Source of the DNA: Spirosoma luteum DSM 19990
GTDB taxonomy: Bacteria > Bacteroidota > Bacteroidia > Cytophagales > Spirosomataceae
DNA length: 64,000 nucleotides
Reading direction: 5' to 3'
Assembly (NCBI RefSeq): GCF_000374065.1
Contig: NZ_KB893257.1
Coordinates: forward strand, 1-64,000
Shown: piece after piece, positions 53,425 through 61,861 of the stretch
Layout of the letters: every line of letters begins with the position of its first letter
Numbering within the stretch: position 1 is the first letter of the stretch
Translations under genes and position numbers: made by a program
Notes under the pieces: model-generated
Database searches by the model: none
Seen by the model: the letters and a program-made list of their open reading frames with translations, nothing else
Told to the model about the DNA's origin: nothing

Positions 53425-55008
53425 ATGATAGCCGATTATACCGAAGTACCCGTTTGCCACGTCGATGACCTGGCCGATGGAGAAATGAAAGAAGTTAGCG
53501 TGGGCGATACTGATGTACTGCTGGTCCGCGCCGACGGTCAGTTTTATGCCCTCCATCCGCACTGCGCTCACTATCATGCTCCTTTGGCAAAAGGTCTACT
53601 GAATGGGTACCGACTCGTTTGTCCCTGGCATAATACCTGTTTTGATGTTCGTAACGGGCAACGGCTGGAAGCGCCCGCATTGAGCGGGCTACCCACCCAT
53701 GAAGTGCGCATTGAGGATAACCAGGTATTTGTACGACTTACTACGGCCCAGGAAACTCAGGACAATCCCATGTCTTCGCCGGACGAGGCTAGTGAGGAAA
53801 CGTACGTCATTGTAGGAGGTGGTGGTGCCGGGGCTTTTGCGGCCGAAGCCATGCGGGAAGGTGGATTTACGGGGAAAATCCTGATGCTGACATCCAGCAG
53901 TCAGGTGCCTTACGATCGGCCAAATTGCTCCAAAGAGTACTTACAGGATGAAGCACCGGACGAATGGATGCCGCTCCGCTCCGAAGAATTCTATAAAAAC
54001 TACGGAATCGAGGTGCGCACCGGTCAAAAGGTAACGCAACTTGACCCGGCTAAAAAAAGCATTGAATTAGCATCTGGCGAGACGATTACGTACGATAAAG
54101 TACTGCTGTGCTCAGGAGGCAAACCGAACACACTGCCCGGAATGGATTCTGAGTTGGAGGGCGTCTATCCGCTCCGAAGTTTACACGATAGCAGCACCCT
54201 GCGCGAGCTGGGCAAACAGGGGAAACGCGTAGTCATTATTGGCAGCTCGTTCATTGGGCTGGAAGGGGCCATGAGTCTCCGAAAATTAGGTGCCACCGTA
54301 ACGGTGGTGGGCATGGAAGCGGTTCCGTTTGCGAAAATACTGGGCGAAAAAATTGGCCGGGTTGTGCAGAAATGGCACGAAGCGGAGGGTATTCAGTTCC
54401 ACCTCGGTCGTAAAGTTGACCATCTGGAAGGCGATGGGGCCGTCAGTGCTGTTGTACTCGACAATGGCGAGCGGCTCCCCGCCGATTTTGTGTTGCTGGG
54501 CCTGGGCGTCAAACCCCGTACCAACTTCCTGACGGATGTTCCGCTGGAGAAGGACGGGGGCATTAAAACGGATGAATACCTGCGCGTGACCGATGACCTC
54601 TATGCAGCTGGTGATATTGTTCATTACCCCGTGGCAGATGGCTACCAACGGATTGAACACTGGAAGGTGGCCGGGCAGCAGGGGTATGTGGTGGGTATGA
54701 ACATGGCTAAACCAGGAGAAATGCCTTATCGGGAGGTGCCCTTTTTCTGGACAAACCAGCAGGGTAACCGGATTAATTACATTGGCCAGGCCACGCAGGT
54801 TGATGATATTGTCTATGATGGCGACCCCTCAACCGATGATTCATTTCTGGCCTTCTACGTGCAGGCGAATGAGATAAAAGCCGTAGCTGGTCTGAAACGC
54901 GACCAGGATATCATTGCCATCCGTGAGTTGATGCAGGCAGACCGTATGCCGTCAGTAGAAACGGTACGGAAAGGGGTTGAGTGGGTTAGTGCGTTGAAAA
55001 AGGGCTGA
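53425..55008 (+). CDS. Rieske-FAD oxidoreductase (AIFL-like)
   Basis: This 527-aa protein joins an N-terminal Rieske 2Fe-2S domain (C47-x-H49...C66-x2-H69, in HPHCAHYH and CPWHN) to an FAD/NAD(P) pyridine nucleotide-disulfide reductase: YVIVGGGGAGAFAAEAM, VVIIGSSFIGLEGAMSLRKLGA and the C-terminal reductase domain. It resembles the ferredoxin-reductase parts of dioxygenase systems and human AIFM3. The ATG at 53425 begins right at the Rieske domain, so the upstream 25 residues are left out. The electron partner is unknown. Confidence 0.88.
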   Translation: MIADYTEVPVCHVDDLADGEMKEVSVGDTDVLLVRADGQFYALHPHCAHYHAPLAKGLLNGYRLVCPWHNTCFDVRNGQRLEAPALSGLPTHEVRIEDNQVFVRLTTAQETQDNPMSSPDEASEETYVIVGGGGAGAFAAEAMREGGFTGKILMLTSSSQVPYDRPNCSKEYLQDEAPDEWMPLRSEEFYKNYGIEVRTGQKVTQLDPAKKSIELASGETITYDKVLLCSGGKPNTLPGMDSELEGVYPLRSLHDSSTLRELGKQGKRVVIIGSSFIGLEGAMSLRKLGATVTVVGMEAVPFAKILGEKIGRVVQKWHEAEGIQFHLGRKVDHLEGDGAVSAVVLDNGERLPADFVLLGLGVKPRTNFLTDVPLEKDGGIKTDEYLRVTDDLYAAGDIVHYPVADGYQRIEHWKVAGQQGYVVGMNMAKPGEMPYREVPFFWTNQQGNRINYIGQATQVDDIVYDGDPSTDDSFLAFYVQANEIKAVAGLKRDQDIIAIRELMQADRMPSVETVRKGVEWVSALKKG

Positions 55009-55025
55009 TTCCTGCAAAACGTTTT

Positions 55026-55033
55026 TACCTTTG
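55026..55033 (+). promoter_or_regulatory. Bacteroidota -7 element for the exonuclease gene
   Basis: TACCTTTG lies 30 bp before the ATG at 55064, an exact match to TAnnTTTG. Confidence 0.55.
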
Positions 55034-55063
55034 CAACCTGACCGTATAAAACCCGGTTTGGTT

Positions 55064-55885
55064 ATGACGCATCAACTTATACTCAAAAAGCCACTCGCTT
55101 TTTTCGACCTCGAAACCACGGGCATCAACGTTGCCAAAGACCGTATTATCGATATATGCGTCATAAAAGCTCTGCCTGATGGCGACGTCATCCGTAAAAC
55201 ACAGCGCGTAAATCCGGGGATGCCCATCCCGCTGGAGTCGAGTATGATTCATGGCATTTACGACGACGATGTGGTAGATGCTCCGCCGTTCAAATCAGTG
55301 GCCCGAACGCTGGCCCAGTTTATGGATGGCTGCGATTTGGCTGGTTTTAACTGTAATCGGTTTGATGTGCCTTTATTGGTCGAGGAGTTCTTGCGGGCCA
55401 ATGTGGATTTCGACATGAAAAATCGCCGACTGGTGGACGCCCAGCGAATTTTTCACCTTATGGAACCGCGAAACCTGTCGGCTGCCTACAAGTTTTACTG
55501 TAGTAAAGAGTTAGTCGGTGCGCACGGTGCCGAAGCGGATACTATTGCCAGTCTGGAGGTGCTAAACGCCCAGGTACAGCGCTACATGGGTATGGTGGCA
55601 AAAGCCGATAACGGGCAGGAAGTCATCATCGACAATGATATGGACATACTCCATAGCCTGACTGCCAACGCCAATGTCGACCTCGCCGGGCGCATTATCC
55701 TGAACGCCAAAGGCGAGGAAGTCTTCAATTTCGGTAAGCACAAAGGCCTCTCTGTACTGGAAGTGTTGAAGAAAGAGCCTTCGTTTTACGACTGGATGCT
55801 GAAAGGAGATTTCCCCCTCGATACCAAACGCCGACTGACCGAAATAAAGCTCCGGACGTTTATCCAGAGCAATGGGAAACGTTGA
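55064..55885 (+). CDS. 3'-5' exonuclease, DnaQ/RNase T superfamily
   Basis: This 273-aa protein has the DEDDh motif: D15 and E17 in FFDLETTG, D101 in GFNCNRFDVPLL, and H154/D159 in GAHGAEADT. A C-terminal domain (about 200-273) follows with a short zinc-less tail. The ATG at 55064 gives the family start. It may act in DNA repair or proofreading as a stand-alone epsilon-like exonuclease. The cut-up SDR gene lies just downstream. Confidence 0.88.
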   Translation: MTHQLILKKPLAFFDLETTGINVAKDRIIDICVIKALPDGDVIRKTQRVNPGMPIPLESSMIHGIYDDDVVDAPPFKSVARTLAQFMDGCDLAGFNCNRFDVPLLVEEFLRANVDFDMKNRRLVDAQRIFHLMEPRNLSAAYKFYCSKELVGAHGAEADTIASLEVLNAQVQRYMGMVAKADNGQEVIIDNDMDILHSLTANANVDLAGRIILNAKGEEVFNFGKHKGLSVLEVLKKEPSFYDWMLKGDFPLDTKRRLTEIKLRTFIQSNGKR

Positions 55886-55973
55886 CAAAGCCTTTCCATT
55901 ACTCCGCACGAAGAGCCAAAAACTTATGTTGCAAGGAATGCTGCCTGCGACGCAGGATAATCAATGGAGATAA

Positions 55974-56705
55974 CTAAGGGATTAGCTGTTCTGCCCGAAG
56001 TTGCTCAAACAAGTCGAAGAAAGACTCGTCTGTTCGCTGAAAGACCGAAAAGCCAAGCTTACGGCTCTTTGACATATCCGTCATCACTTCAATAGGGCGA
56101 CCCAGATCCAAATCTGTATGCCAGGCTGAGGCCAGCCTGTCCAGAGTCGGTTCTCTCAGGTTGTAAAGCCGGGCAATGTCTTGCCAGAGTGGACCATCCT
56201 GGCTGATTTCTTCTTCGAGCGGATGCATGGTGCCATCATAGCCAATGGGTTCAATACCGAACCAGTCAGCCAGCTGTTTCCATAGCCAACTCCAGCGGAA
56301 CGTATCCCCGTTCACGATGTTGAACGCTTCATTCCGGGCAGCCTCTGTATTTGATGCCCATAGCAAATGTTCGGCCAGCACCCTTGCATCTGTAACATCG
56401 GAAAGGCCATTCCATTGGGCCTGAGAACCCGGCCACCGAAATGGACGACCCGTTTCTTTGCAAATGGAAGCGTAAACGGCCAGGGTAGTACCCAGGTTCA
56501 TCATATTGCCAACTGCTTTTCCAATAACCGTATGGGGGCGATGGATGCTCCAGGCAAAACCATCGCGAGCGGCTGCGGCATACACTTCATCCTCCTGAGC
56601 ATAGTAGAAGTTTTCTGTTTTTAGACGCGGGTGTTCTTCCCGCACGGGCGTTTCCGGTAAAAAACCTTCCCTGGCATAATCCTCGAATGGTCCCAGATAA
56701 TGTTT
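55974..56705 (-). pseudogene. C-terminal part of an SDR (PRISE-like) gene split by a transposon
   Basis: This is the distal two-thirds of an NAD(P)-dependent short-chain reductase. It contains the PRISE-type motif NFYYAQEDEVY. Joined to 59369-59712 across one copy of the 8-bp target duplication it reads continuously as 355 aa (GLKH|YLGPFEDYAREG at the join), so nothing was lost by the insertion. The interrupted gene is surely inactive unless the element excises. The internal ORF from 56645 is only part of this frame. Confidence 0.9.
56698..56705. repeat. Target-site duplication, left copy
   Basis: TAATGTTT directly flanks the left terminal repeat and is repeated at 59369-59376. The 8-bp length is that expected for the IS1595 family. 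Confidence 0.92.
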
Positions 56706-56742
56706 GGTAATGAATCACATAACTGACCCAAATATTAAGTAA
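56706..56742 (+). repeat. Left terminal inverted repeat (37 bp)
   Basis: It begins GGTAATGAATCACATAACTG and matches the reverse complement of 59332-59368 with no mismatch over 37 bp. Confidence 0.95.
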
Positions 56743-56917
56743 ACAAAATTTAACAGTTTATATACATTGCCTTTCGCCCCTTTGAGTGTTACTCATCGGG
56801 GTTTTTAATTTCTCACTTTTTAAGGGGGCTTAAAGGGCTAAATCTTGGCCTAATTTGGGGCTAAACGTTGTGGATATACTGATAATCAGCTTATATTTAC
56901 AGCAAATTCTCACGGAC

Positions 56918-57586
56918 ATGATAGATAACCATTCAACCGCCCCCGCACCGCCGGGGCTGTCGGCAATTGAGCAAATCATTGCTGACCTCCAATTGAAAAT
57001 TCAGAAAGAGCAAAAAAAGGCATCTGAATTACAGCAATTGCTTGACGAGTCTAATACAAGATGTAATAGACTGACTACGACAATTGAAAGCTTACAGGGA
57101 GAATATGGGCTTCTTTTACCAAACGAAGTATTGATCCCTGTTCCACCAAAAGACCCCCTATTAGTTCAAAGTGCGCCTTCCGTAGTGGCTCAAGAATCAC
57201 TAAAGCCCCAAAGTCGATTAGATTATGGTAAAGTGTGGGCGAAGCCGAAAAATGTACCCTGGTTAAGCTTAATTGAAGACGCAATCATCGAGAGGGGTGA
57301 ATTACTCAGCATCACAGAGATAATGCACTTCTTAAAAATGGATGAAGCAGCCAAAAAGAAGCATAATCAGACATTGAGTGGCACACTGGCATACTATCGC
57401 GGCACAGACGAGTTAGTTGGCATACCGCTTTACCGCGATACGAACAAAGGAAGGGCGTTTGCTTTCTTTCTAACGGGAGTTCCTTCGTTTTTTGAAGATT
57501 TAGAGCAGAAGCAATTAAAACCCGAATATGAAGCCAAACTCATAGAGAAAATAAGCAAATTCAACCTATATTTGTCAAAAGAGTAG
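56918..57586 (+). CDS. Transposon cargo protein: coiled coil plus probable winged helix
   Basis: This is a 222-aa protein. Residues 12-60 (IEQIIADLQLKIQKEQKKA...) form a long charged coiled coil, then a Pro-rich linker follows. The C-terminal 110 residues (SLIEDAIIERGELLSITEIMHFLK...) look like a HARE-HTH or other winged-helix domain, with a beta-hairpin in GIPLYRDTNKGRAFAFF. It has no nuclease or methylase motif. The ATG at 56918 is preferred over a TTG at 56855. As cargo, it may be a DNA-binding regulator or targeting factor for transposition. The family was not identified. Confidence 0.8.
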   Translation: MIDNHSTAPAPPGLSAIEQIIADLQLKIQKEQKKASELQQLLDESNTRCNRLTTTIESLQGEYGLLLPNEVLIPVPPKDPLLVQSAPSVVAQESLKPQSRLDYGKVWAKPKNVPWLSLIEDAIIERGELLSITEIMHFLKMDEAAKKKHNQTLSGTLAYYRGTDELVGIPLYRDTNKGRAFAFFLTGVPSFFEDLEQKQLKPEYEAKLIEKISKFNLYLSKE

Positions 57587-57592
57587 TGCGTT

Positions 57593-57830
57593 AAAAATAG
57601 GAAACCCCTACCCAAGTTTCGACTTCTCACGGACGTTCTCGGGATAGGGGCCTATAGGGGGGTAACAAGTTGTGCGGCTCGGGCTTGACATCCATACCGC
57701 GTGGGAGCATGCCCCACTACCTCCACTAGTTTTACTATGTTCTTGTCTTTTTCAAGCGTCAACTTGATTAGACAAAATCGGCATACAGAGTTGACCTGAG
57801 CCGATGGTTTAACCTTAACCCCTTTGTTCC
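57593..57830. other. GC-rich cargo spacer with possible RNA structure
   Basis: No real gene is seen. Between 57605 and 57660 a near-inverted repeat CCCCTACCC / GGGATAGGGG could fold, and GTGGGAGCATGCCCCAC (57700-57716) is a quasi-palindrome. The word TTCTCACGGAC occurs here (57624) and immediately before the cargo gene start (56907). A minus-strand ORF here is rejected. Confidence 0.35.
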
Positions 57831-57980
57831 ATGAAAACAAAAACGGTTAAGTGCACTATTATCGAGACGCACTGGGGCGTTTCGACTCGCAAGGTTCGCC
57901 GTGTTAAACGGCGGGTAACTCGCGAGGGTATCGGTAAGCCTACAAAGAGGTCTCGCCGTCCCCAACGTGATTGCCGCTAA
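57831..57980 (+). CDS. 49-aa highly basic cargo protein
   Basis: A 49-codon ORF begins MKTKTVKCTIIETHWGVSTR and ends in a run dominated by Arg and Lys. It has two clusters RKVRRVKRRV and TKRSRRPQRD and only a few acidic residues. It should bind nucleic acid if expressed. A terminator 11 bp after its stop supports a real transcript together with the coiled-coil gene. It could assist transposition or act as a repressor; no family is known to me. Confidence 0.55.
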   Translation: MKTKTVKCTIIETHWGVSTRKVRRVKRRVTREGIGKPTKRSRRPQRDCR

Positions 57981-57991
57981 TTCCGGCAATC

Positions 57992-58026
57992 AAACCGGTG
58001 AGGGTTGCACCCCTTACCGGTTTTTT
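57992..58026 (+). terminator. Terminator of the cargo genes
   Basis: The stem AAACCGGTGAGGG pairs with CCCTTACCGGTTT, with one G-T pair at the middle, followed by six T. It lies 11 bp after the 49-aa gene and separates plus-strand cargo from the minus-strand genes. Confidence 0.85.
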
Positions 58027-58178
58027 CGTTTATCTTTCAGGGTTTCCGCTTTCCCGTTTTCGCTACGAACAACTTTCTTCATTGTTCGCTCAAATTCATC
58101 AAACGTAATTTCCTCTACTTCTATTACTTCAATAACAGTACGCCTAGGCTTCTCTGTTTGCTTTCTATGCTTCTCCAT
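58014..58178 (-). CDS. Small ORF following the transposase
   Basis: A 54-aa ORF from ATG 58178 (MEKHRKQTEKPRRTVIEVIE) continues in a charged helical chain. It lies 93 bp downstream of the transposase stop on the same strand and is probably co-transcribed. Its end overlaps the terminator of the cargo genes. It may be a non-coding ORF, but its charged composition is protein-like. Confidence 0.4.
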   Translation of the reverse strand: MEKHRKQTEKPRRTVIEVIEVEEITFDEFERTMKKVVRSENGKAETLKDKRKNR

Positions 58179-58271
58179 TGTTACCGGATTGCATTTCCGA
58201 TACAATAGTACATGCCAAAAATTGACTTTCCATAAGTGCATAGGGCTTTTTTTTAAGCCTGTACTAAGTGC

Positions 58272-59207
58272 CTAATCTTGCTGAGTTAGCACCTTATAGC
58301 TTAATCGGCCATCAAGATGCCCTACGGCTCGTTCAAAACGGTCTCCATCTGATATTTTACGCGAGTTGTAGCGATATTCAAATTCAGCTACATAGGCCCC
58401 TAGGTGCTTAACGCTAACCCAGTGATATATGCCTGTTACTCCCCGTTTAAACAGGCTCCAAAATCCCTCTAATGTATTGGTGTGTGCTTCGCCGGATTTG
58501 TACTGACCTTGACCGTGCCGTACTACGCCGTGTTGGTATAAGCGTTGCAATTGCATATACGCCTTAAATTCGTCGGTCATTATTTTTGACCCTACCGCAA
58601 CGTGTTCTTCAATGATGGGTAATAATGTACTGGCAGACGTGGTTTCTACAGTCATAGCGACAATACGACCACCGCGCTGAACCATACCGAACACCGGAGC
58701 CTTTACTTTCGTACTACGGCCTTGTGTGCCCTCTGTGCGCTTAGACTTATGTTTGAAGCGTTCCTTGCCGCCTACGTACGTTTCGTCGGCTTCTACAACG
58801 CCCTCTAATGGAACGTCGAAGGTTCTGGTTTTCATGGCATGTTTCAGGCGGTGAAGCATAAACCACGCCGTACGTTGGGTTACGTCTAAATCTCGTCCTA
58901 ACTGATGTGAGGAAATACCCTTTTTGTGCGCTGTAATGAGGTATGCTGCAATCAACCACTTTTTCAGAGGTACTTTGCTATCTTCAAAGATAGTCCCGAT
59001 TCTAACCGTGTAGTGTTTGCGGCAAGTGGCACACTTGTAATCACCATTTGAAAAGGCGTACGACTTCTTTTTGTTGCCGCAATGAGGGCATACAGGTTGA
59101 CCGTTCCACCGCAATTTTGCAATGTAGCGTTTACAGGAAAGTTCATCAGGAAAACGCTCGTTAAGGTTTTCGAGTGTTAACTTTGGTGTGGTTGATTTAG
59201 CGGCCAT
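58272..59207 (-). CDS. IS1595-family (ISXO2-like) transposase, copy 2
   Basis: This 311-aa transposase has a complete N-terminal zinc ribbon (C40-PH-C43...C59-AT-C62) and the DDE/N catalytic core (D141 in EADETYVGG, D212 in TDEFKAY, N244/E247 in HTNTLEGFWS). The length and spacing are the same as in copy 1 at 2350-3285, but the sequences are clearly diverged. It moves the 2663-bp element. It is read leftwards and starts 161 bp inside the right terminal repeat. Confidence 0.95.
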   Translation of the reverse strand: MAAKSTTPKLTLENLNERFPDELSCKRYIAKLRWNGQPVCPHCGNKKKSYAFSNGDYKCATCRKHYTVRIGTIFEDSKVPLKKWLIAAYLITAHKKGISSHQLGRDLDVTQRTAWFMLHRLKHAMKTRTFDVPLEGVVEADETYVGGKERFKHKSKRTEGTQGRSTKVKAPVFGMVQRGGRIVAMTVETTSASTLLPIIEEHVAVGSKIMTDEFKAYMQLQRLYQHGVVRHGQGQYKSGEAHTNTLEGFWSLFKRGVTGIYHWVSVKHLGAYVAEFEYRYNSRKISDGDRFERAVGHLDGRLSYKVLTQQD

Positions 59208-59331
59208 AATGCAACTGATTATAATACTAAAATACGGATTAATCGTCTGATTAACAAACGTTTAACCCGTATTAGTTGCCACTCAACACATTTATTTTAC
59301 ACCCGTAAAGAAACCATTATTCCATATTCGG

Positions 59332-59368
59332 TTACTTAATATTTGGGTCAGTTATGTGATTCATTACC
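59332..59368 (-). repeat. Right terminal inverted repeat (37 bp)
   Basis: The reverse complement of 56706-56742, identical over 37 bp, reading inward as GGTAATGAATCACATAACTG and so on. The target duplication follows at 59369-59376. Confidence 0.95.
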
Positions 59369-59376
59369 TAATGTTT
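59369..59376. repeat. Target-site duplication, right copy
   Basis: TAATGTTT, matching 56698-56705; it directly follows the right terminal repeat. Confidence 0.92.
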
Positions 59377-59712
59377 AAGCCCCGTAACAAGGGCCACATG
59401 CTGAACGGATTTTTTGGGCGACAGTACATTCAGCAGGTTACGAACCATCAGGCTGTTTACCCGGATGTTCTCCGCTTCGGTTTCATTACGCATCCAGCTT
59501 GTTATGAATACGTGCGTTGGAGAAACAGCTGCCAGCGTGCTTTCCAGCCCATCCCGATCCAAAAGATCCGCAGCAACAGGGTCCAGACCGGTTATATTGT
59601 TTTGGGGGTTTCTGGCCAGACCGAACGTGGGCCAACCTGTTGAGATTAACTTCCCGGCTACATTACTACCCGTAATGCCACTTGCTCCCACGACTAATGC
59701 GACTTTTTCCAT
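59369..59712 (-). pseudogene. N-terminal part of the split SDR (PRISE-like) gene
   Basis: The piece begins MEKVALVVGASGITGSNVAGKL (dinucleotide-binding Rossmann motif) and ends in VTGLKH, where the transposon starts and a stop codon (TAG) is formed at the junction. The remaining 241 residues lie at 55974-56697. The restored protein has the PRISE-type NFYY motif (iridoid synthase/progesterone 5-beta-reductase-like SDR). It is divergent from nothing and lies just downstream of a Crp/Fnr regulator that may have controlled it. Confidence 0.9.
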
Positions 59713-59828
59713 TTTACTTTGATTAAACTAACGTTGATAAGCTGACTTCTTAAGGCGGTACAATGTTCGCTAACCTCTCAGGAGCAACAACGGATATAAG
59801 CCACAAAATAGCTGTGATGTAGGTCACA

Positions 59829-60395
59829 CTAATGGGCGTACATCCGGCTTAAGGTTTCCCGGCTAATACCCAGGTACGAGGCTATTAATGTTTTAGGTAC
59901 CCTTTGTGAAAGCGTTGGATATAATTGCACAAACTGATTGAACCGCTCTTCGGCTTTCTGGCTTATCAGCGATACGGTTCTTCTCTGCAAAGCAATGTAC
60001 CCGGCGGTGGTCTTCTTCATGAAGAAGTAGTCCATCTTTTGTAAATCAGTACAAAGCTTCTCCCGGTTGTCGATGGAAATGAAAAAAACGTGTGTGTCTT
60101 CCAAACAATCAATGTTGAGGGGCGCGTTTACCCGATTGTGATAGGCCTGAGGATCAGAAATCCACCAGTCTTCCATAGCAAACTGTAAAATATGGGTTTT
60201 GCCAACGTCATCAATGTAAAATGACTTCAGCAGCCCTTTCGCTACAAAATGATCATTGGGTGCGGGATCACCCGCCTGAACCACGTACTGATGCTTCCTA
60301 AAAGTTCTAGCGGTAAAATGAGTTAGTACAAACAGAAACTCCTCATCGGTCAACGGTACAATTTTCTCTAGTTGATTTCGTAAAACGTCTTCCAT
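59829..60395 (-). CDS. Crp/Fnr-family transcriptional regulator
   Basis: This 188-aa protein has an N-terminal cNMP-binding-type barrel (HQYVVQAGDPAPNDHFVAKGLLKSFYID) and a C-terminal winged HTH (KTLIASYLGISRETLSRMYAH). No Fnr-type cysteines are seen. It stands beside the split SDR gene on the same strand and divergent from an exported amidohydrolase, so both are candidate targets (inference). Confidence 0.85.
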   Translation of the reverse strand: MEDVLRNQLEKIVPLTDEEFLFVLTHFTARTFRKHQYVVQAGDPAPNDHFVAKGLLKSFYIDDVGKTHILQFAMEDWWISDPQAYHNRVNAPLNIDCLEDTHVFFISIDNREKLCTDLQKMDYFFMKKTTAGYIALQRRTVSLISQKAEERFNQFVQLYPTLSQRVPKTLIASYLGISRETLSRMYAH

Positions 60396-60459
60396 GCCCG
60401 GCTTTGAAAAAATGCCTGACCTAAAAGTAATCCAGAAAAACTAAAAATTTTATTCATCC

Positions 60460-60467
60460 TACCTTTG
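60460..60467 (+). promoter_or_regulatory. Bacteroidota -7 element of the amidohydrolase gene
   Basis: TACCTTTG, 23 bp before the ATG at 60491, in the divergent gap shared with the Crp/Fnr gene. Confidence 0.5.
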
Positions 60468-60490
60468 ATTCTTTACCTGACTTCCTGCCC

Positions 60491-61453
60491 ATGAATCGAA
60501 GAGATTTTCTTGCCCTGGCCGCTGGTGCTTCCACCACGGCTGGGCTACCCTTATTGGGTTGCCATGAAGACACGGCTATCCCTATCATCGATACCCACAT
60601 TCACTTATTCGACACGACTCGCCCCCAGGGGGTGCCCTGGCCCACCAAAAATGACGGTGTTCTTTACCAGCCCGCCCTCCCGAACCGCTATCGTCAGATT
60701 GCGGTGCCCCTCGGCATTACAGGCGCAATTGTTATAGAAGCCAGCCCCCTATCTAAAGATAACCAGTGGGTACTGGACATTGCTGCCCGGGATAAAATCA
60801 TTGTTGGAACGGTGGGCAATCTTGAGCCGGGCAAGCCGGAGTTCCGTCGGCAACTCGAACGTTTCCAGCGCAATCCGTTGTTTCGCGGTATTCGTTACGG
60901 AAACCTTTGGGATCGTGATCTGGCCCGTCAGCTATCGAATCCCACGTTTGTATCGGACCTCAAATTTCTGGCCCAGGCGGGACTCGTGCTGGATACGGCG
61001 AATCCCAATCCCGCCCTCCTTGCTGCCATTGTGCGACTAACGGATCAAGTGCCGGAGTTACGGGTAGTTATCGATCATCTTCCCCAAATGACCATTCCGG
61101 AATCGGTTGCGGCCCGGAAAGTCTATGCCGCTCATTTGCGGGAGTTAGGCCAGCGGCCCCAGGTTTACGTAAAAATCTCGGAAGTGCTGCGCCGGGTGGA
61201 GGGTAACATTCCGACGGCGTTAAGTTTCTACCGGGCGCGGCTGGATGAACTGTTCGACAGGTTTGGTGAAGACAGGTTGCTGTATGGGAGTGACTGGCCT
61301 AACAGCGACCAATGGTTGCCTGTTGGGGCTGGGTTGAAACTGGTCAGCGACTACTTCACCGCTAAAGGTCGAACTGTGGCCGAAAAATATTTCTGGCAAA
61401 ATTCAGTAGCTGCTTATCACTGGCAAAAGCGGAATGATTCACAACCCGGCTAG
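60491..61453 (+). CDS. Exported amidohydrolase, fuconolactonase-like
   Basis: This 320-aa protein has a Tat-like lipoprotein signal (MNRRDFLALAAGASTTAG...LLGC, lipobox LLGC). The barrel begins IIDTHIHLFDTT with HxH and ends with LYGSDWPNSD, as in the COG3618 group. It is a second member of that family besides 24675-25505 but sits in the envelope. It is divergent from a Crp/Fnr-type regulator. It probably opens a lactone outside the cytosol; the substrate is unknown. Confidence 0.83.
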   Translation: MNRRDFLALAAGASTTAGLPLLGCHEDTAIPIIDTHIHLFDTTRPQGVPWPTKNDGVLYQPALPNRYRQIAVPLGITGAIVIEASPLSKDNQWVLDIAARDKIIVGTVGNLEPGKPEFRRQLERFQRNPLFRGIRYGNLWDRDLARQLSNPTFVSDLKFLAQAGLVLDTANPNPALLAAIVRLTDQVPELRVVIDHLPQMTIPESVAARKVYAAHLRELGQRPQVYVKISEVLRRVEGNIPTALSFYRARLDELFDRFGEDRLLYGSDWPNSDQWLPVGAGLKLVSDYFTAKGRTVAEKYFWQNSVAAYHWQKRNDSQPG

Positions 61454-61861
61454 CAATAGGACGATGTGTATCATATAATACGTCTCTCCGGCAAGTAACA
61501 ACCGTTTCGCGAACGGCTATATGCTTCATCTGGCCCTGATGACGACAATCCATCAGTAGAAATTCACGCACCACTCAACCCTATTCAGGTTATCTTTCAA
61601 TGTAATGTGCATCGGGCACCTCAAATGGCCCGCTGTTGCAGGATGTTTTATCCCGGAAGTGCACTTTTTTAGTTGAGAAAACCTGCCGGGGTGACGCGTT
61701 GCCGGTTTGCCCGTTGTGTCCAGCGCCTGTCAACTGCCTGTACAGTTCCTGCTGTCGGTCAGCCCTTGTTTTGCAATTACTATGCATGGGGATGAAAAAC
61801 ACCTTTCGGCCAATTCCGAATAATCTTTACCTTTGCGACACTTTCTATTAACCGGCAAGCC
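61454..61861. other. 408-bp gap before nuoK
   Basis: No convincing ORF is present. A short hairpin CCGTTTCGCGAACGG (61502-61516) and a promoter motif at 61828 are visible. No further nuo gene precedes nuoK here. Confidence 0.5.
61828..61835 (+). promoter_or_regulatory. Bacteroidota -7 element upstream of nuoK
   Basis: TACCTTTG lies 26 bp before the nuoK start, an exact match to TAnnTTTG. It implies that this nuo transcript begins at nuoK. Confidence 0.55.

Larger units (their letters stand above)
56706..59368. mobile_element. Complete IS1595-family transposon with cargo genes (2663 bp)
   Basis: The element is bounded by 37-bp perfect inverted repeats (GGTAATGAATCACATAACTG... at both ends, inward) and an 8-bp direct target repeat TAATGTTT. 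It contains an intact transposase on the minus strand near the right end. Plus-strand cargo is a coiled-coil/winged-helix-like protein and a 49-aa basic protein. A small minus-strand ORF follows the transposase. The insertion lies inside an SDR gene that reads through when the element is removed. This is a well-preserved, probably recent insertion. Confidence 0.95.

Noticed and set aside
56645..56705. Start of the C-terminal SDR fragment as an independent gene
   Set aside because: The ATG at 56645 is internal to a frame that continues across the transposon junction; the fragment lacks the nucleotide-binding domain.
57652..57840. Minus-strand ORF in the transposon, and a tRNA-like reading of the same DNA
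   Set aside because: The peptide resembles spurious ORFs seen opposite structured RNAs, but no acceptor stem or TTCRA loop could be drawn, so neither a gene nor a tRNA is called.
61636..61851. 71-aa plus-strand Cys-rich ORF before nuoK
   Set aside because: No conserved pattern, and it overlaps the likely promoter of nuoK.
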